Part shown: piece by piece, positions 28,326 to 37,838 of the stretch
How the letters are laid out: the number at the start of each line of letters is the position of its first letter
Position numbering within the stretch: position 1 is the first letter of the stretch
Origin: Planctomycetota bacterium
GTDB lineage: Bacteria > Planctomycetota > Planctomycetia > Pirellulales > Pirellulaceae
NCBI GenBank assembly: GCA_029259935.1
Contig: JAJDEH010000091.1
Location: 1 to 64,000, forward strand
Length of the DNA: 64,000 bases
Reading direction: 5' to 3'
Notes under the pieces: model-generated
The model's database searches: none
Told to the model about the DNA's origin: nothing
What the model saw: only the letters and a program-made list of their open reading frames with translations
Position numbers and translations under genes: made by a program

Positions 28326-29705
28326 TCATTCGGCTTCCGCTTTCGGAGATGGTTCGGCAATGGCCCGCGATTCGGCCTCGTCATGCTTATTGAAGACGCG
28401 TCGATTGAAAAGAACCAGCGCGCGCAAGGCGTGGCCGCGCGGTCCCACTTCCCACTTGTGACGACGGTCGTCGGTCATAAGCTTCGTTAGAAACTTGACC
28501 GAGCGAATCATTTTTTTATCGACTAGTCGTTCCTCGGGCATGGAGAACACGAGCCACTCCAGCATGTGCCCCGTCGTTTGCAACTTGCGGTCGCGGTCGT
28601 TTCGGTTTTCGCGCCCGGCGAACCAATTCGTGCTAAAACTGCCATCTCGGTTCTGCAGACTCAACGTATAGTCGACATAGTCGGTCACTCGGCGCTGGGC
28701 CTGCTGCCATGTTCCGGTAATTTCCTTCTCGTGTTTCCGTCGACGGTTGACCGCGTAACTGAAGCTCATCAAGCGGTGAGTTCCCCCGCACGCCGCGCCG
28801 TTGATTTGCTGACGCAGTTCTTCTTTTAGAAGACGCTGGACGCTCCACGTCTCGTTTCGGTCGTTCTTCCAGGTCGTGTCGGAATCGACATAGTGCGAGA
28901 GTCCGATCAACTGAAACGTGAGTTCCGATCCAGTTCGGCAAGATTGTTTTTCGTGCTCGATTAGGTCTTCAACCGAAAAACCGCGGCCGCTGATCCGGAG
29001 CGGAAAGTCGCGTTTCACTTTGGATTGAGCCAGCATGGCCAGGAACTGCCCCGAATGCCCTTCCACGCCCGGTCCCTGATTCGCGCCGATGCCTGACTTG
29101 GTGACCAACAGCAGCCGTTGGCCACGACAGGCTCCGTTCCAACAGAGCCAACCAATCGCGTTCACTGGCCGCGCATTGGCGCGGATTTCGGCGTCAACCC
29201 CAAAGGGGAGCATGGCGTGCATGATTCCCCACGGGCTGCGCGTCGCGGCATTCTCAAGTTGGTTCTGATAGTAGGCGAGGCAGCCGCGCACTTGCTGCCG
29301 CAACTCGACCATTTCAGGACTCAGCGTAATGGCGGTGGCGGCGCGTTCCGCGGGCTCGACCTCAATAGCGTTGGAGACCGGCGGTCGCATGTCGACGAGG
29401 ACAGGGTCGCCTCGCTGAGCTTCGTTCAGTTGCAGCGTTAGCGGCATGCCCAAGTCCATGGGAGCTGTTTCCGCGGCCGGCTGCTCGGCATCTGTAGCGA
29501 GCGCTTTGGTAATCGAGGGACGTGCGGGCGACACATCTTTTATCCGACGCAACTGCGGCTGTTGGTGCTCGTCACTTCGGAACATTAGCACCGTTCGCTG
29601 AAATGAATTTAGCGGAGGTGCCGGTTCCGCGACGGAAAGGTAGTTACAACAAACGAAAGCCGCTAGCAGCATAATCAGAGGTGCGCGTGAGATGGCCATG
29701 AACAT
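28326..29705 (-). CDS. Secreted protein of unknown function with helical toroid-like end
   Basis: About 459 residues, with a signal peptide (AISRAPLIMLLAAFVCCNYL) and a Pro-rich region to about 130. The C-terminal part contains WGIMHAMLPFGVDAEI, GRGFSVEDLIEHEKQSC, GACGGTHRLMSFSYAVNRR-type (here GAACGGTHRLM) and LSLQNRDGSFSTNWF, a pattern like one blade of alpha/alpha-toroid (terpene-cyclase/prenyltransferase-like) folds common in planctomycete secreted proteins. Starts at 29786, 29705 and 29699 are in frame; 29705 or 29699 put the signal peptide at the N terminus. No reaction can be assigned. Confidence 0.7.
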   Translation of the reverse strand: MFMAISRAPLIMLLAAFVCCNYLSVAEPAPPLNSFQRTVLMFRSDEHQQPQLRRIKDVSPARPSITKALATDAEQPAAETAPMDLGMPLTLQLNEAQRGDPVLVDMRPPVSNAIEVEPAERAATAITLSPEMVELRQQVRGCLAYYQNQLENAATRSPWGIMHAMLPFGVDAEIRANARPVNAIGWLCWNGACRGQRLLLVTKSGIGANQGPGVEGHSGQFLAMLAQSKVKRDFPLRISGRGFSVEDLIEHEKQSCRTGSELTFQLIGLSHYVDSDTTWKNDRNETWSVQRLLKEELRQQINGAACGGTHRLMSFSYAVNRRRKHEKEITGTWQQAQRRVTDYVDYTLSLQNRDGSFSTNWFAGRENRNDRDRKLQTTGHMLEWLVFSMPEERLVDKKMIRSVKFLTKLMTDDRRHKWEVGPRGHALRALVLFNRRVFNKHDEAESRAIAEPSPKAEAE

Positions 29706-30219
29706 TTGAAGCAACAAATCCAGGGGCAGTGGAAAATGAGACGAGTATGAGGGGCCTATTAGGATTGAATCGGAAATAGACCGCATGCAAGTTCATGCTG
29801 AGACGGTCAGTTTGAGTCGCGCGGCATGATGCGTTCGTGACAAAGAACCGAGTTTTACAGATACGCAGAAGAGGCAAGAAGGCGACAGGTGCTTCGCTAG
29901 CGTTGGACGACGACATCGATGCGCTATGAAGCCGGCGTCCCGCGCGGATATACCGCGACCAAATTCGCGATCCCGTTCTTCGGATACTCGATTGACGGGG
30001 ACCGCGTATTGGAAGGCGTCTCATTCCGGAGCTTGAATGGAGCCGCTTGGGATGCGTCGCCATTTCCGTGGAAATGTCAAACCATGGATCAGATTTCTGG
30101 TCTGCGGGGCACAACAACGTTGGACGGACGGCAGATTTGAGGAACTCAGAATTGGCCGGCGCGCACTCGGAAGGTACAATTAATCCACAGGGACGCCACA
30201 CTACTTGGAACAGAACTTC
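29706..30219. other. Intergenic region with the promoter of the VWA-ExbB/D operon
   Basis: About 500 bases between divergent genes. A 73-codon frame at 29919-30140 lacks a ribosome binding site and family features and is not called. A sigma70-like promoter lies at its right end. I see no other structure. Confidence 0.5.
30152..30180 (+). promoter_or_regulatory. Sigma70-type promoter for the VWA/TPR/ExbB/ExbD operon
   Basis: TTGGCC (30152-30157), 17-bp spacer, TACAAT (30175-30180). The predicted start near 30187 leaves a leader of about 33 bases before ATG 30220. Confidence 0.5.
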
Positions 30220-31236
30220 ATGTCGTCAAGTGCCGCGGGACGGCCAACTCGCGCCCACCAGCCGCTCGAACCGGCCGAGGTGTTACCGCCCAAACGGGGT
30301 CTGCCCGCTTGGCTGATGTCGGCCACGTTTCATTTCACGGTGCTGATCGTACTCTCGGTGCTAGTACGGGTGGTGCCTCGTGGAGCGGCCGATGAGGCCG
30401 ATCGAACTGGCGGAATCGTGCTGGTTCGCGGTGCCGACGCCCAGCGTGAGTATTTCTCCGAAGATGAACAGCAGTCGACCGGGGGACGATCGGCATCGGC
30501 GACGGGAGCGCAAACGGCCAGCCCGTTGCCGTCGTTGAACGACATTCAAATCGATCTGGCCGGTGCATTGCCTTCCAGCGATGATTTTGGCGCGGTGGGC
30601 GATTCGTTAGGCGACTCGCTGCCTGGCGCGGATGGGCTGCTGACCGGTCCTGAGCCATCAACGTTTACTGGGAACCAAACGCAAACCGGCGTCTTTGGCG
30701 TGCAGGGCGTGGGGTCAAAGTTTGTTTATGTTTTCGACCGCTCGCGCAGCATGTCCGGTTATGGCGGCCGCCCGCTGGCCGCTGCCAAGGGCGAATTGAT
30801 CGCCAGTCTTGCGTCACTGAAATCGACCCATCAGTTTCAAATCGTGTTCTACAATAAGGAGCCGCACGTTTTTAACCCGTGGCCCGATCGCCAGCCGACG
30901 ATGATATTCGGCAAGGACCGGGATAAAGAATTGGCGACCGAATTCGTCAGCCGAGTCGTCGCGGACGGCGGGACCGAGCACATGAATGCGCTCAAATTGG
31001 CGGTCAACATGGGTCCCGATGTGATTTTCTTTTTGACCGATGCCGAGGAGCCGCGTCTGTCGGAAGACGACCTGTCACTGATTCAGCGTTGGAACCGGGC
31101 CGCCGCCAGCATCAATACTATCGAATTCGGCTCGGGTCCATTTCGCGGCGGCGATAATTTTCTGGTCAAACTGGCTCGGCAGAATCACGGACGCCACGTC
31201 TATGTCGACGTCACCCGTTTACCATTTCGCAAATGA
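30220..31236 (+). CDS. Membrane-anchored VWA-domain protein
   Basis: A 338-residue protein. A short Pro-rich cytoplasmic N terminus precedes one membrane segment (LMSATFHFTVLIVLSVLVRV) as in TolA/TonB-like proteins. A linker rich in Ser/Gly/Asp leads to a von Willebrand A domain (about 160-335) with a MIDAS motif DRSRSMSG in FVYVFDRSRSMSG and a later VIFFLTDAEEP. It overlaps the next gene by 4 bases (ATGA). A TTG at 30205 is also in frame. The topology and the downstream ExbB/ExbD genes suggest the VWA domain acts in the periplasm in a proton-motive-force-coupled complex; this is inference. Confidence 0.82.
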   Translation: MSSSAAGRPTRAHQPLEPAEVLPPKRGLPAWLMSATFHFTVLIVLSVLVRVVPRGAADEADRTGGIVLVRGADAQREYFSEDEQQSTGGRSASATGAQTASPLPSLNDIQIDLAGALPSSDDFGAVGDSLGDSLPGADGLLTGPEPSTFTGNQTQTGVFGVQGVGSKFVYVFDRSRSMSGYGGRPLAAAKGELIASLASLKSTHQFQIVFYNKEPHVFNPWPDRQPTMIFGKDRDKELATEFVSRVVADGGTEHMNALKLAVNMGPDVIFFLTDAEEPRLSEDDLSLIQRWNRAAASINTIEFGSGPFRGGDNFLVKLARQNHGRHVYVDVTRLPFRK

Positions 31237-32327
31237 GGCAATCGGCCGTGAAAATGTTGGTGGAGAAAGTCGTTGATCGCTCCGCGATCGAAACACGTTC
31301 GTTTTATCCGCGGAGCGAACAACGACTAACGACGTCCTTGGCAGCGATTTTTTTGTTGCTACTGATTCACCGCGCTCCGGCCGACGATGTGGTGATTTAT
31401 GCCAGCGGCGCGAACAAACGCGAAACACGCACGGTCGGAACGATCTCCGAGTATACCGGTAAGAGCCTGAGTATTTTGTTAATCAGTGGCCGCGAGATCG
31501 ACATTCCCACCAGTCGAGTTCTCGAAATTCAGTCGCAATGGACGGCCGCGCAAAAAGAGGCCGACGGATTGTTCGCCTCGCGAAAATTCGCGCCAGCCTT
31601 CTCCAAATACCAGGCCGCCATGGGGCAGGAAAAGCGGGCGTGGGTGCAGCGACGCATATTGGCCCAACAAGTCCGTTGCCTTACGGCTCTAGGTCAGATT
31701 CAGCAAGCCACGGATGCTTTCTCGGCGCTGTACGAAGCCGAGTCTTCAACGCAAGACTTCGATTGCATACCACTGGCATGGACGACGGAGCGCTCGGGCG
31801 CGGTCGCCGATCAACGGATCTCCGCCAGTACTCCCGCAATTTTGGTGCTGATTCAAGGCAGTTGGTTGCTCACTACGGGCAATCGTGGTGAAGCGCTCGC
31901 GGCCCTCAGCCGCTTGGAAGGGCACTCCGACCCTCGCATCGTCCATCTTGCCGATGCTCAGCGATGGCGAACCGAAATTGTGACCGCCAAGCCGGTGGAT
32001 ATCGATCGATGGGGCAAGCAAATTGGCCGCATGCCCAAATCGATTCGCGGCGGTCCGCTGTTTGTCTATGGCCAAGCATTGGCCCGGCAGAAACGATATC
32101 AAGACGCGGCTCTGGCGTTCATGCAAGTGCGCATCCTGTATCCCAACGACTATCGCCTGTCCGCCCATGCTTTGCATCATTCCGCCGGAGCTTTGGAAAA
32201 ACTGGGCCGCACGAAGGAAGCGCTCGGATTGTATCGAGAGGTGGTTGCGGATTATGCTGAGGTGCCGGTTGCCGCGGAATCGAAAATTCGGATTGCCGCG
32301 ATCAGCAAAGGGGCTGATTCACCGTAA
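31233..32327 (+). CDS. Secreted TPR protein with repeat-derived N terminus
   Basis: A 364-residue protein translationally coupled to the VWA gene (ATGA at 31233). Residues about 12-32 (VVDRSAIETRSFYPRSEQRL) are encoded by a palindromic repeat that also occurs downstream of eno. The hydrophobic signal (SLAAIFLLLLIHRAPADD) starts only after it. Then comes a small beta domain (VGTISEYTGKSLSILLISGREIDIP) and TPR-like helices (EADGLFASRKFAPAFSKYQA, ALARQKRYQDAALAFMQVRI, ALGLYREVVADY). ATG 31254 is another possible start, but it also lies before the repeat. Likely a periplasmic partner of the VWA/ExbBD complex. Confidence 0.8.
   Translation: MRQSAVKMLVEKVVDRSAIETRSFYPRSEQRLTTSLAAIFLLLLIHRAPADDVVIYASGANKRETRTVGTISEYTGKSLSILLISGREIDIPTSRVLEIQSQWTAAQKEADGLFASRKFAPAFSKYQAAMGQEKRAWVQRRILAQQVRCLTALGQIQQATDAFSALYEAESSTQDFDCIPLAWTTERSGAVADQRISASTPAILVLIQGSWLLTTGNRGEALAALSRLEGHSDPRIVHLADAQRWRTEIVTAKPVDIDRWGKQIGRMPKSIRGGPLFVYGQALARQKRYQDAALAFMQVRILYPNDYRLSAHALHHSAGALEKLGRTKEALGLYREVVADYAEVPVAAESKIRIAAISKGADSP
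31266..31326. repeat. Palindromic repeat element, intact copy inside a coding sequence
   Basis: Arms GTCGTTGATCGCTCCGCG (31269-31286) and CGCGGAGCGAACAACGAC (31309-31326) are inverted repeats with 17 of 18 positions pairing, around a 22-base spacer. The left side is shared with 16743-16766 (23 of 24 bases). It resembles REP/MITE-like elements of planctomycetes. Confidence 0.75.
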
Positions 32328-32345
32328 CGTTCCCTGGAGTTCATC

Positions 32346-33212
32346 TTGTCGTTCCTAAAGTCGTTTCCGTTCATAAAGTTGATCATTGGCACCGCGTTGT
32401 TTGGTCTCGCCGTGATGGCGGCCGGCCTGCCGTTTACCGCGCTGGCGCAACCGACGGTCGGCCAGCCGTCCCCGGATCAGGGCCAGCCAGAAGCCGAACC
32501 CGCTTCGCAAGGATTTCTCAGTATTCTCTTTTCCGGTGGACCGATTGGCGTGTTGTTGATCGTGCTGCTGCTCGCCCTTTCGGTGACCGCGGCGTATCTC
32601 GTCTTCGAGCACATTATGTCGCTGCGTCGCAACGAACTGATGCCGAGAGGACTGGACGAGCAAGTGAAGCAGAGCCTGCTTAGCGGAAAACTTGATGACG
32701 CCGAACGGATCTGCCGGGAACGCCCCAGTCTGCTGTCGTTTGTACTTCTGCATGGGCTGGCCGAAATCGACGGTGGCTGGTCGGCGGTGGAAAAAGCGTT
32801 GGAAGACGCGATCGCCGAGCAGTCCGCGCGGCTGTTCCGCAAGATTGAATATTTGTCGGTGATTGGAAACATCGCTCCCATGGTCGGGCTGCTGGGGACG
32901 GTCTTTGGCATGATCATTGCCTTCCGAGAAGTCGCCGCCACCCAGGCCAGTGCCGGAGCCGCCCAATTGGCCGAAGGAATTTATCAGGCGCTGATCACGA
33001 CGGTGGGCGGCCTGATCGTGGCCATCCCCTCGCTTGGCGCCTTCGCTATTTTTCGCAACCGCGTCGACGAACTGGTCGCCGAGGCGGCGTATATGGCGCA
33101 GCATGTCTTCGCACCGTTGAAGCGGCGTCGAACTCAGCAGCAACCGGCAAAGAGTACTCCACAGCCGAGAACGGCTCCACCCAGCGCGCCCCCCAAAGGC
33201 AAGCGGCAATAA
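32346..33212 (+). CDS. MotA/TolQ/ExbB-type proton channel subunit
   Basis: A 288-residue protein. A signal-like N-terminal hydrophobic stretch (LIIGTALFGLAVMAAGLPF) is followed by three membrane segments: GPIGVLLIVLLLALSVTAAYL, GNIAPMVGLLGTVFGMIIAF and ALITTVGGLIVAIPSLGAFA. The latter two form the conserved MotA_ExbB domain. The start is TTG at 32346 with CTGGAG 7 bases upstream; no ATG fits. It sits 18 bases after the TPR gene and 24 bases before two ExbD genes. With ExbD subunits it would use the proton gradient to drive a periplasmic partner. Confidence 0.9.
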   Translation: MSFLKSFPFIKLIIGTALFGLAVMAAGLPFTALAQPTVGQPSPDQGQPEAEPASQGFLSILFSGGPIGVLLIVLLLALSVTAAYLVFEHIMSLRRNELMPRGLDEQVKQSLLSGKLDDAERICRERPSLLSFVLLHGLAEIDGGWSAVEKALEDAIAEQSARLFRKIEYLSVIGNIAPMVGLLGTVFGMIIAFREVAATQASAGAAQLAEGIYQALITTVGGLIVAIPSLGAFAIFRNRVDELVAEAAYMAQHVFAPLKRRRTQQQPAKSTPQPRTAPPSAPPKGKRQ

Positions 33213-33236
33213 CGCCGGGGAACACGAGGAGAGATC

Positions 33237-33665
33237 ATGCACGTTCCCACGAACTTGCGCAGCGGTGAACTGGGCTTCAACATGACGCCGATGATCGACG
33301 TCGTGTTCTTGCTCATTATTTTCTTTCTTGTTTCAAGCCATCTGGCACGCCAGGAAACCCAAATGGCGTTGCCGCTTCCCGGCGCGGATTCGGGCGAAGC
33401 CGCGCCGCAAGACGAGCGGCCGCGAGTGACCATCAACGTGCGGGGAGATGGGACGCTGATGCTGGCCGGCCACCGAGTACAAGCAGAACAGTTGCAACAG
33501 CGATTGCGGCAACGGCTCGCCGACAGTGGCGCTAGTCTTGAGGTCCGCATCCGGGGTGATCGCCAAGTGCCGTACGGAAGCGTCGAGCCGGTGATGCTGG
33601 CGTGCGCGCGGGCGGGAATTTGGAATGTGACGTACGCGGTTTATCGCAGAGAGGATGTGCGCTGA
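33237..33665 (+). CDS. ExbD/TolR-type subunit 1
   Basis: A 142-residue protein with FNMTPMIDVVFLLIIFFLVS, the single membrane helix of ExbD/TolR with the essential Asp (MIDVVF), then a periplasmic domain with the typical end VPYGSVEPVMLACARAGIWN. GAGGAGA lies 6 bases upstream of ATG. Its TGA overlaps the ATG of the next gene by one base. Confidence 0.92.
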   Translation: MHVPTNLRSGELGFNMTPMIDVVFLLIIFFLVSSHLARQETQMALPLPGADSGEAAPQDERPRVTINVRGDGTLMLAGHRVQAEQLQQRLRQRLADSGASLEVRIRGDRQVPYGSVEPVMLACARAGIWNVTYAVYRREDVR

Positions 33666-34117
33666 TGCGGCGAACCTCGGTCTACGCCCAGCGAGGCGGA
33701 ATGGAAATCAAGATGACGCCGATGATCGACGTCGTCTTCCTGCTGCTGGTGTTCTTTGTCTGGACCGCCAGTTTTCAAATCGTCGAGCAGATCTTGCCCA
33801 GCAGTCTGTCCGCCGTCAGTGGAACGGAACCATCCAACACGAACACGCCTCCACCCCCGGAACGAGATTTCCCAGATGTTGTGATTCGCATCACTTGGAA
33901 CGGCGGCAGTCCCCGGTGGCAACTGAACGACGTGACCGTCGACAGTTTGCAACAAGTCAAAGCGCAGCTACAAACGATCGTCGAAATCAAAGCGGACGCC
34001 CCGGTGATCCTCCATCCCGATCGCGAAGTGCCACTGGGACACGTTATCGATGTCTATGACGCCTCGAGAGTACTCGGCTTCGAAAAGGTTCAGTTCGCGG
34101 CGTCGGAAGAAATCTAA
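33665..34117 (+). CDS. ExbD/TolR-type subunit 2
   Basis: A 150-residue paralogue of the preceding gene: IKMTPMIDVVFLLLVFFVWT carries the same membrane helix and Asp, followed by a Pro/Thr-rich linker and the periplasmic domain (VPLGHVIDVYDASRVLGFEK). It starts at the ATG overlapping the previous stop (TGATG), which makes translation coupled. Tandem ExbD genes suggest a hetero-dimeric pair working with the single ExbB. It is the last gene of the operon. Confidence 0.92.
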   Translation: MRRTSVYAQRGGMEIKMTPMIDVVFLLLVFFVWTASFQIVEQILPSSLSAVSGTEPSNTNTPPPPERDFPDVVIRITWNGGSPRWQLNDVTVDSLQQVKAQLQTIVEIKADAPVILHPDREVPLGHVIDVYDASRVLGFEKVQFAASEEI

Positions 34118-34330
34118 TCCCCGTGTCGCTCAGTCCGTCTTACTAGGTGAAGAAATTGCGGGGGCAATTCCACCAAGCGGGCAACCTTCGAATTGAGTCC
34201 GTGTAGGCCGCTTGCCATCCTCAACTACCGGTCGTTCCAACCGCACTTACCTGCCGAATCGAACGGGGCGTGAAGTCACGTTTGGCGAAATTGTCCTGAA
34301 AATCCGCCGAATTCCGCTGTTCCTGCCGGA

Positions 34331-34355
34331 CCTTAGTGTTAAAATTACACCAAGG
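34331..34355. promoter_or_regulatory. Inverted repeat over the pncB -10 region, candidate NrtR operator
   Basis: A 25-base imperfect palindrome with outer arms CCTTAGTGT and ACACCAAGG (8 of 9 pairs) and an AT-rich centre containing TAAAAT (34340-34345), a plausible -10 box. It ends directly at the ribosome binding site (GGGAGGG, 34354-34360) of pncB. The same operon encodes an NrtR-type Nudix regulator, so it is the obvious candidate ligand-responsive repressor. No experimental or consensus match is claimed. Confidence 0.5.
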
Positions 34356-34366
34356 GAGGGCGGGAA

Positions 34367-35824
34367 ATGGCCGTCAGTCGCATTTACGAACATTCGCTTG
34401 GTCTGCTAACTGATTTGTATCAGTTGACCATGGCGCACGGCTATTGGATGTGCGGAATCGCCGAGCGTGAAGCGGTCTTTCACCTGACTTACCGCCAAAA
34501 CCCATTTGGTGGCGGATACGCCGTCAGTTGCGGTTTGGAATATGCGATCGACTGGCTCTCCGGTTTGCGCTTTACCGACGGCGACTTGGACTACTTGGCT
34601 GGACTGCGCGGCGCGGATGATGGGCGGCTGTTCGATCCGCGGTTTCTCGACTACTTGCAAGCAATGTCAATTTCCTTGGATGTGGACGCGCCGGTCGAAG
34701 GAACGGTGGTGTTTCCTCACGAACCGTTGATTCGCGTCCGTGGTCCGCTGCTGCAGGCTCAAATCGTGGAATCCGGCCTGCTGGCCATGATCAATTTTCA
34801 GACCTTGGTTGCCACGAAGGCGTCCCGTATTTGTCGAGCGACCGGTGGCGATTCCGTGCTGGAATTTGGACTCCGACGCGCCCAAGGAATTGATGGAGGA
34901 ATCGCGGCTAGTCGGGCGGCCTACATTGGCGGATGCGCGGCGACTTCCAACGTGTTGGCGGGAAAGCTGTTCGGCATTCCCGTTCGAGGGACGCATGCCC
35001 ATAGCTGGGTGATGTCCTTTGACGACGAATTGGAAGCTTTTGACCAGTACGCCGAAGCGATGCCCAATAATTGTGTGTTCCTGGTCGACACATTCGATAC
35101 GATCGAAGGCGTCAAGAAAGCGATCCAAGCTGGTAACAAACTTCGCCAACGTGGGTTTGAGATGATAGGCATCCGTCTCGATTCCGGCCAACTGGCAATG
35201 CTGAGCAAGCAGGCAAGGTCCCTACTGGACGCGGCTGGTTTTGCCGATGCCTCCATCGTGGCCAGCAACGATTTGGATGAGTATCAGATCACGGACCTCA
35301 AAAACGCGGGGGCCGAGATCGACGTCTGGGGCGTTGGCACACGACTCGTTACGGCCTACGACCAGCCCGCGCTGGGCGGTGTTTACAAACTGGCCGCGAT
35401 ACGCGACGCAAAGAACCGTTGGCACAACAAGATCAAGCTATCCGAACAGACCCTGAAAACGTCGAACCCCGGAATCCAGCAAGTCAGACGTTACCAAAAG
35501 GAGCAACGCTTCTTGTGTGATGTAATCTACCACGAACCCACGGGAGTCGGCCCGCGCGCGATCCGGAGTGATTCCAAGGATATCCGCACCGAGGAAATGC
35601 AAGATTACAGCGATCTCCTCGTGCCCGTCCTTCGCCAAGGCCGCAGCGTTTACGATACCCCACACATTCACGACATTCGGCGCTATGCGAAGGGTCAACT
35701 GGAACAACTGCCGGAAACGTACAAGAGCCATCAGCAGCCGCGCCAATACCCAGTCGGCCTGGACGAATCGCTGTACGACATGAAGCAACGGCTTGTCGAA
35801 GAAGCTCGGAGCACCAACCGATGA
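34367..35824 (+). CDS. pncB: Nicotinate phosphoribosyltransferase
   Basis: A 485-residue protein with family signatures LLTDLYQLTMAHGYW at the N terminus, FLVDTFDTIEGVKKAI, IGIRLDSGQLAMLSKQ, IVASNDLDEYQI and VWGVGTRLVTAYDQPALGGV. It makes nicotinate mononucleotide from nicotinate and PRPP in the NAD salvage (Preiss-Handler) pathway. GGGAGGG precedes ATG. It overlaps nadE by 4 bases (ATGA). It is the first gene of the NAD operon and is preceded by a palindrome over its -10 box. Confidence 0.95.
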   Translation: MAVSRIYEHSLGLLTDLYQLTMAHGYWMCGIAEREAVFHLTYRQNPFGGGYAVSCGLEYAIDWLSGLRFTDGDLDYLAGLRGADDGRLFDPRFLDYLQAMSISLDVDAPVEGTVVFPHEPLIRVRGPLLQAQIVESGLLAMINFQTLVATKASRICRATGGDSVLEFGLRRAQGIDGGIAASRAAYIGGCAATSNVLAGKLFGIPVRGTHAHSWVMSFDDELEAFDQYAEAMPNNCVFLVDTFDTIEGVKKAIQAGNKLRQRGFEMIGIRLDSGQLAMLSKQARSLLDAAGFADASIVASNDLDEYQITDLKNAGAEIDVWGVGTRLVTAYDQPALGGVYKLAAIRDAKNRWHNKIKLSEQTLKTSNPGIQQVRRYQKEQRFLCDVIYHEPTGVGPRAIRSDSKDIRTEEMQDYSDLLVPVLRQGRSVYDTPHIHDIRRYAKGQLEQLPETYKSHQQPRQYPVGLDESLYDMKQRLVEEARSTNR

Positions 35825-37827
35825 AACTGATCAAAGTAGCGGCGGCCGTTCTCAATCAAACTCCCTTGGCCTGGGACGATAACAAGACACACATTCTGCA
35901 GGCGATCGAAGAGGCCCGCGAGCACGACGTCTCTATTCTCTGCTTGCCCGAACTTTGCATCACCGGCTACGGCTGCGAAGACGCGTTTCAGTCGCCTGGA
36001 GTTCAGCAATTGGCACAACGGGTCCTTACCGAGATCGTTCCGGAAACGGCCGGGATGATTCTGTCGGTGGGACTACCGCTGATGCACGGTGGAGCGTTGT
36101 TCAATGTGGCTTGCCTGATCGCCAACCGGCAAATAATTGGCTTCGTCGCCAAGCAGCATCTAGCCGGCGAGGGAATTCATTATGAGCCCCGCTGGTTCAA
36201 GCCTTGGCCCGGGGATGCCCGCGTCGAAACGGAAATCGGCGGGATGTCCTATCCGCTGGGCGATTACATGTTCGATTGCGGCGGTGTACGATTTGGATTC
36301 GAGATCTGTGAAGATGCCTGGGTGGGCGAACGGCCGGGGGCTCATCTTTCCGCGCGCGGTGCCGACATCATCCTCAACCCTAGCGCCAGCCACTTTGCTT
36401 TTGGCAAACACGAAATTCGCAAACGCTTCGTTCTGGAAGGGTCGCGTGCCTTCTCGGTGAGCTATATCTATGCGAACTTGCTAGGAAACGAAGCGGGGCG
36501 AGCGATTTATGACGGCGATGCCATGATCGCCAGCGCCGGAAAGATGTTGACGGTCGGGCCACGGTTTTCGTTTGCCGATCGCTATTTGACAACCGCGGTC
36601 ATCGACGTGGACGCGACGCGCATGATTCGTGCTCGGACCGGCAGCTTTCGGCCGGAAATTGAAAATGATCGCGAAGATTGTGTCGCCGCAAGTTTCGATT
36701 TTCCGTCGATCCGTCCCGAACCGTGCGAGGTCGTGCCGCCTGCCTGGGAAGGCGGTGGGTATTTGAAGGAAGAGGAATTCACGCGGGCGGTATCCTTGGG
36801 ATTGTTCGACTATCTGCGAAAGAGCCGATCGCGAGGGATTGTGGTGTCGTTGAGCGGCGGCGCGGATTCGGCGGCCGTGGCAACGCTAACGGGACTGCTT
36901 GTCGCTCTGGGAGTAAAAGAATTGGGAATGGATTGTTTTCGCGACAAGCTTTCTTACATTACCGACCTTGCAACGTCGTCGGACAATCGTGTTTTGGTAC
37001 AGCAACTGCTTACGTGCGTCTACCAAGCGACCAAGAACAGTTCGGAGGTGACTCGGAATGCGGCGCGAGACGTGGCCGACGCGATCGGCGCGGATTTCCT
37101 CGAATTCGACGTCAATGCAATCGTGGAGAGCTACATCTCGATAGTCTCCGTCGGCGTGGGCCGCGAATTGACTTGGCAGCGGGATGACATTGCACTGCAA
37201 AACATCCAAGCTCGCGCCCGCGCGCCCGGCGTCTGGATGTTGGCCAATCTTCGCCAAGCTTTGTTGCTTTCGACCAGCAACCGCAGCGAAGCGGCCGTCG
37301 GCTATGCCACGATGGACGGCGATACAAGCGGCGGGCTGGCTCCGATTGCCGGCATCGATAAGGCGTTCCTGCGCCACTGGTTGCGGTGGATGGAGACAAT
37401 CGGGCCGGATGGAATCGGGCCTATCCCGCAATTGAAGTCGGTGAACCAGCAGCAGCCGACAGCCGAATTGCGTCCGCCGTCATCTGCGCAGACCGATGAA
37501 GACGACCTGATGCCCTACGAAATCCTGGACGCCATCGAACGCGCGGCGATTCGCGACAAGCTAATTCCGGTCGAAGTCTTTCAATGGCTGGAAGCTCATT
37601 ACGGCAGCGGTTCGACGGCCGGCTATTCACGAGAACAACTGGTCGAATGGGTCGAGCGGTTCTTTCAACTCTGGTGCCGCAACCAATGGAAACGTGAGCG
37701 GTACGCGCCGTCGTTTCACCTGGACGATGAAAATCTCGATCCCAAGACGTGGTGCCGATTCCCGATTCTTTCAGGCGGTTTCGAGCGTGAACTGCAAGAG
37801 CTGCGGACCTTCGTCCAAGACTCCTAA
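35821..37827 (+). CDS. nadE: Glutamine-dependent NAD+ synthetase
   Basis: A 668-residue two-domain enzyme. The N-terminal glutaminase of the nitrilase fold shows the triad Glu44 ([10 protein letters not shown]), Lys111 (AKQHLAGEG) and Cys163 ([10 protein letters not shown]). The C-terminal synthetase has the ATP P-loop SGGADS (345-350) and [19 protein letters not shown]. It amidates nicotinate adenine dinucleotide to NAD using glutamine ammonia. The start overlaps pncB by ATGA. Length fits the long, eukaryote-like class of NadE. Confidence 0.95.
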   Translation: MKLIKVAAAVLNQTPLAWDDNKTHILQAIEEAREHDVSILCLPELCITGYGCEDAFQSPGVQQLAQRVLTEIVPETAGMILSVGLPLMHGGALFNVACLIANRQIIGFVAKQHLAGEGIHYEPRWFKPWPGDARVETEIGGMSYPLGDYMFDCGGVRFGFEICEDAWVGERPGAHLSARGADIILNPSASHFAFGKHEIRKRFVLEGSRAFSVSYIYANLLGNEAGRAIYDGDAMIASAGKMLTVGPRFSFADRYLTTAVIDVDATRMIRARTGSFRPEIENDREDCVAASFDFPSIRPEPCEVVPPAWEGGGYLKEEEFTRAVSLGLFDYLRKSRSRGIVVSLSGGADSAAVATLTGLLVALGVKELGMDCFRDKLSYITDLATSSDNRVLVQQLLTCVYQATKNSSEVTRNAARDVADAIGADFLEFDVNAIVESYISIVSVGVGRELTWQRDDIALQNIQARARAPGVWMLANLRQALLLSTSNRSEAAVGYATMDGDTSGGLAPIAGIDKAFLRHWLRWMETIGPDGIGPIPQLKSVNQQQPTAELRPPSSAQTDEDDLMPYEILDAIERAAIRDKLIPVEVFQWLEAHYGSGSTAGYSREQLVEWVERFFQLWCRNQWKRERYAPSFHLDDENLDPKTWCRFPILSGGFERELQELRTFVQDS

Positions 37828-37838
37828 GGAAGCCGAAC

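Noticed and set aside
29919..30140. 73-codon ORF in the gap before the VWA gene
   Set aside because: No ribosome binding site, no recognisable family, and it lies in a region with a promoter at its right end.
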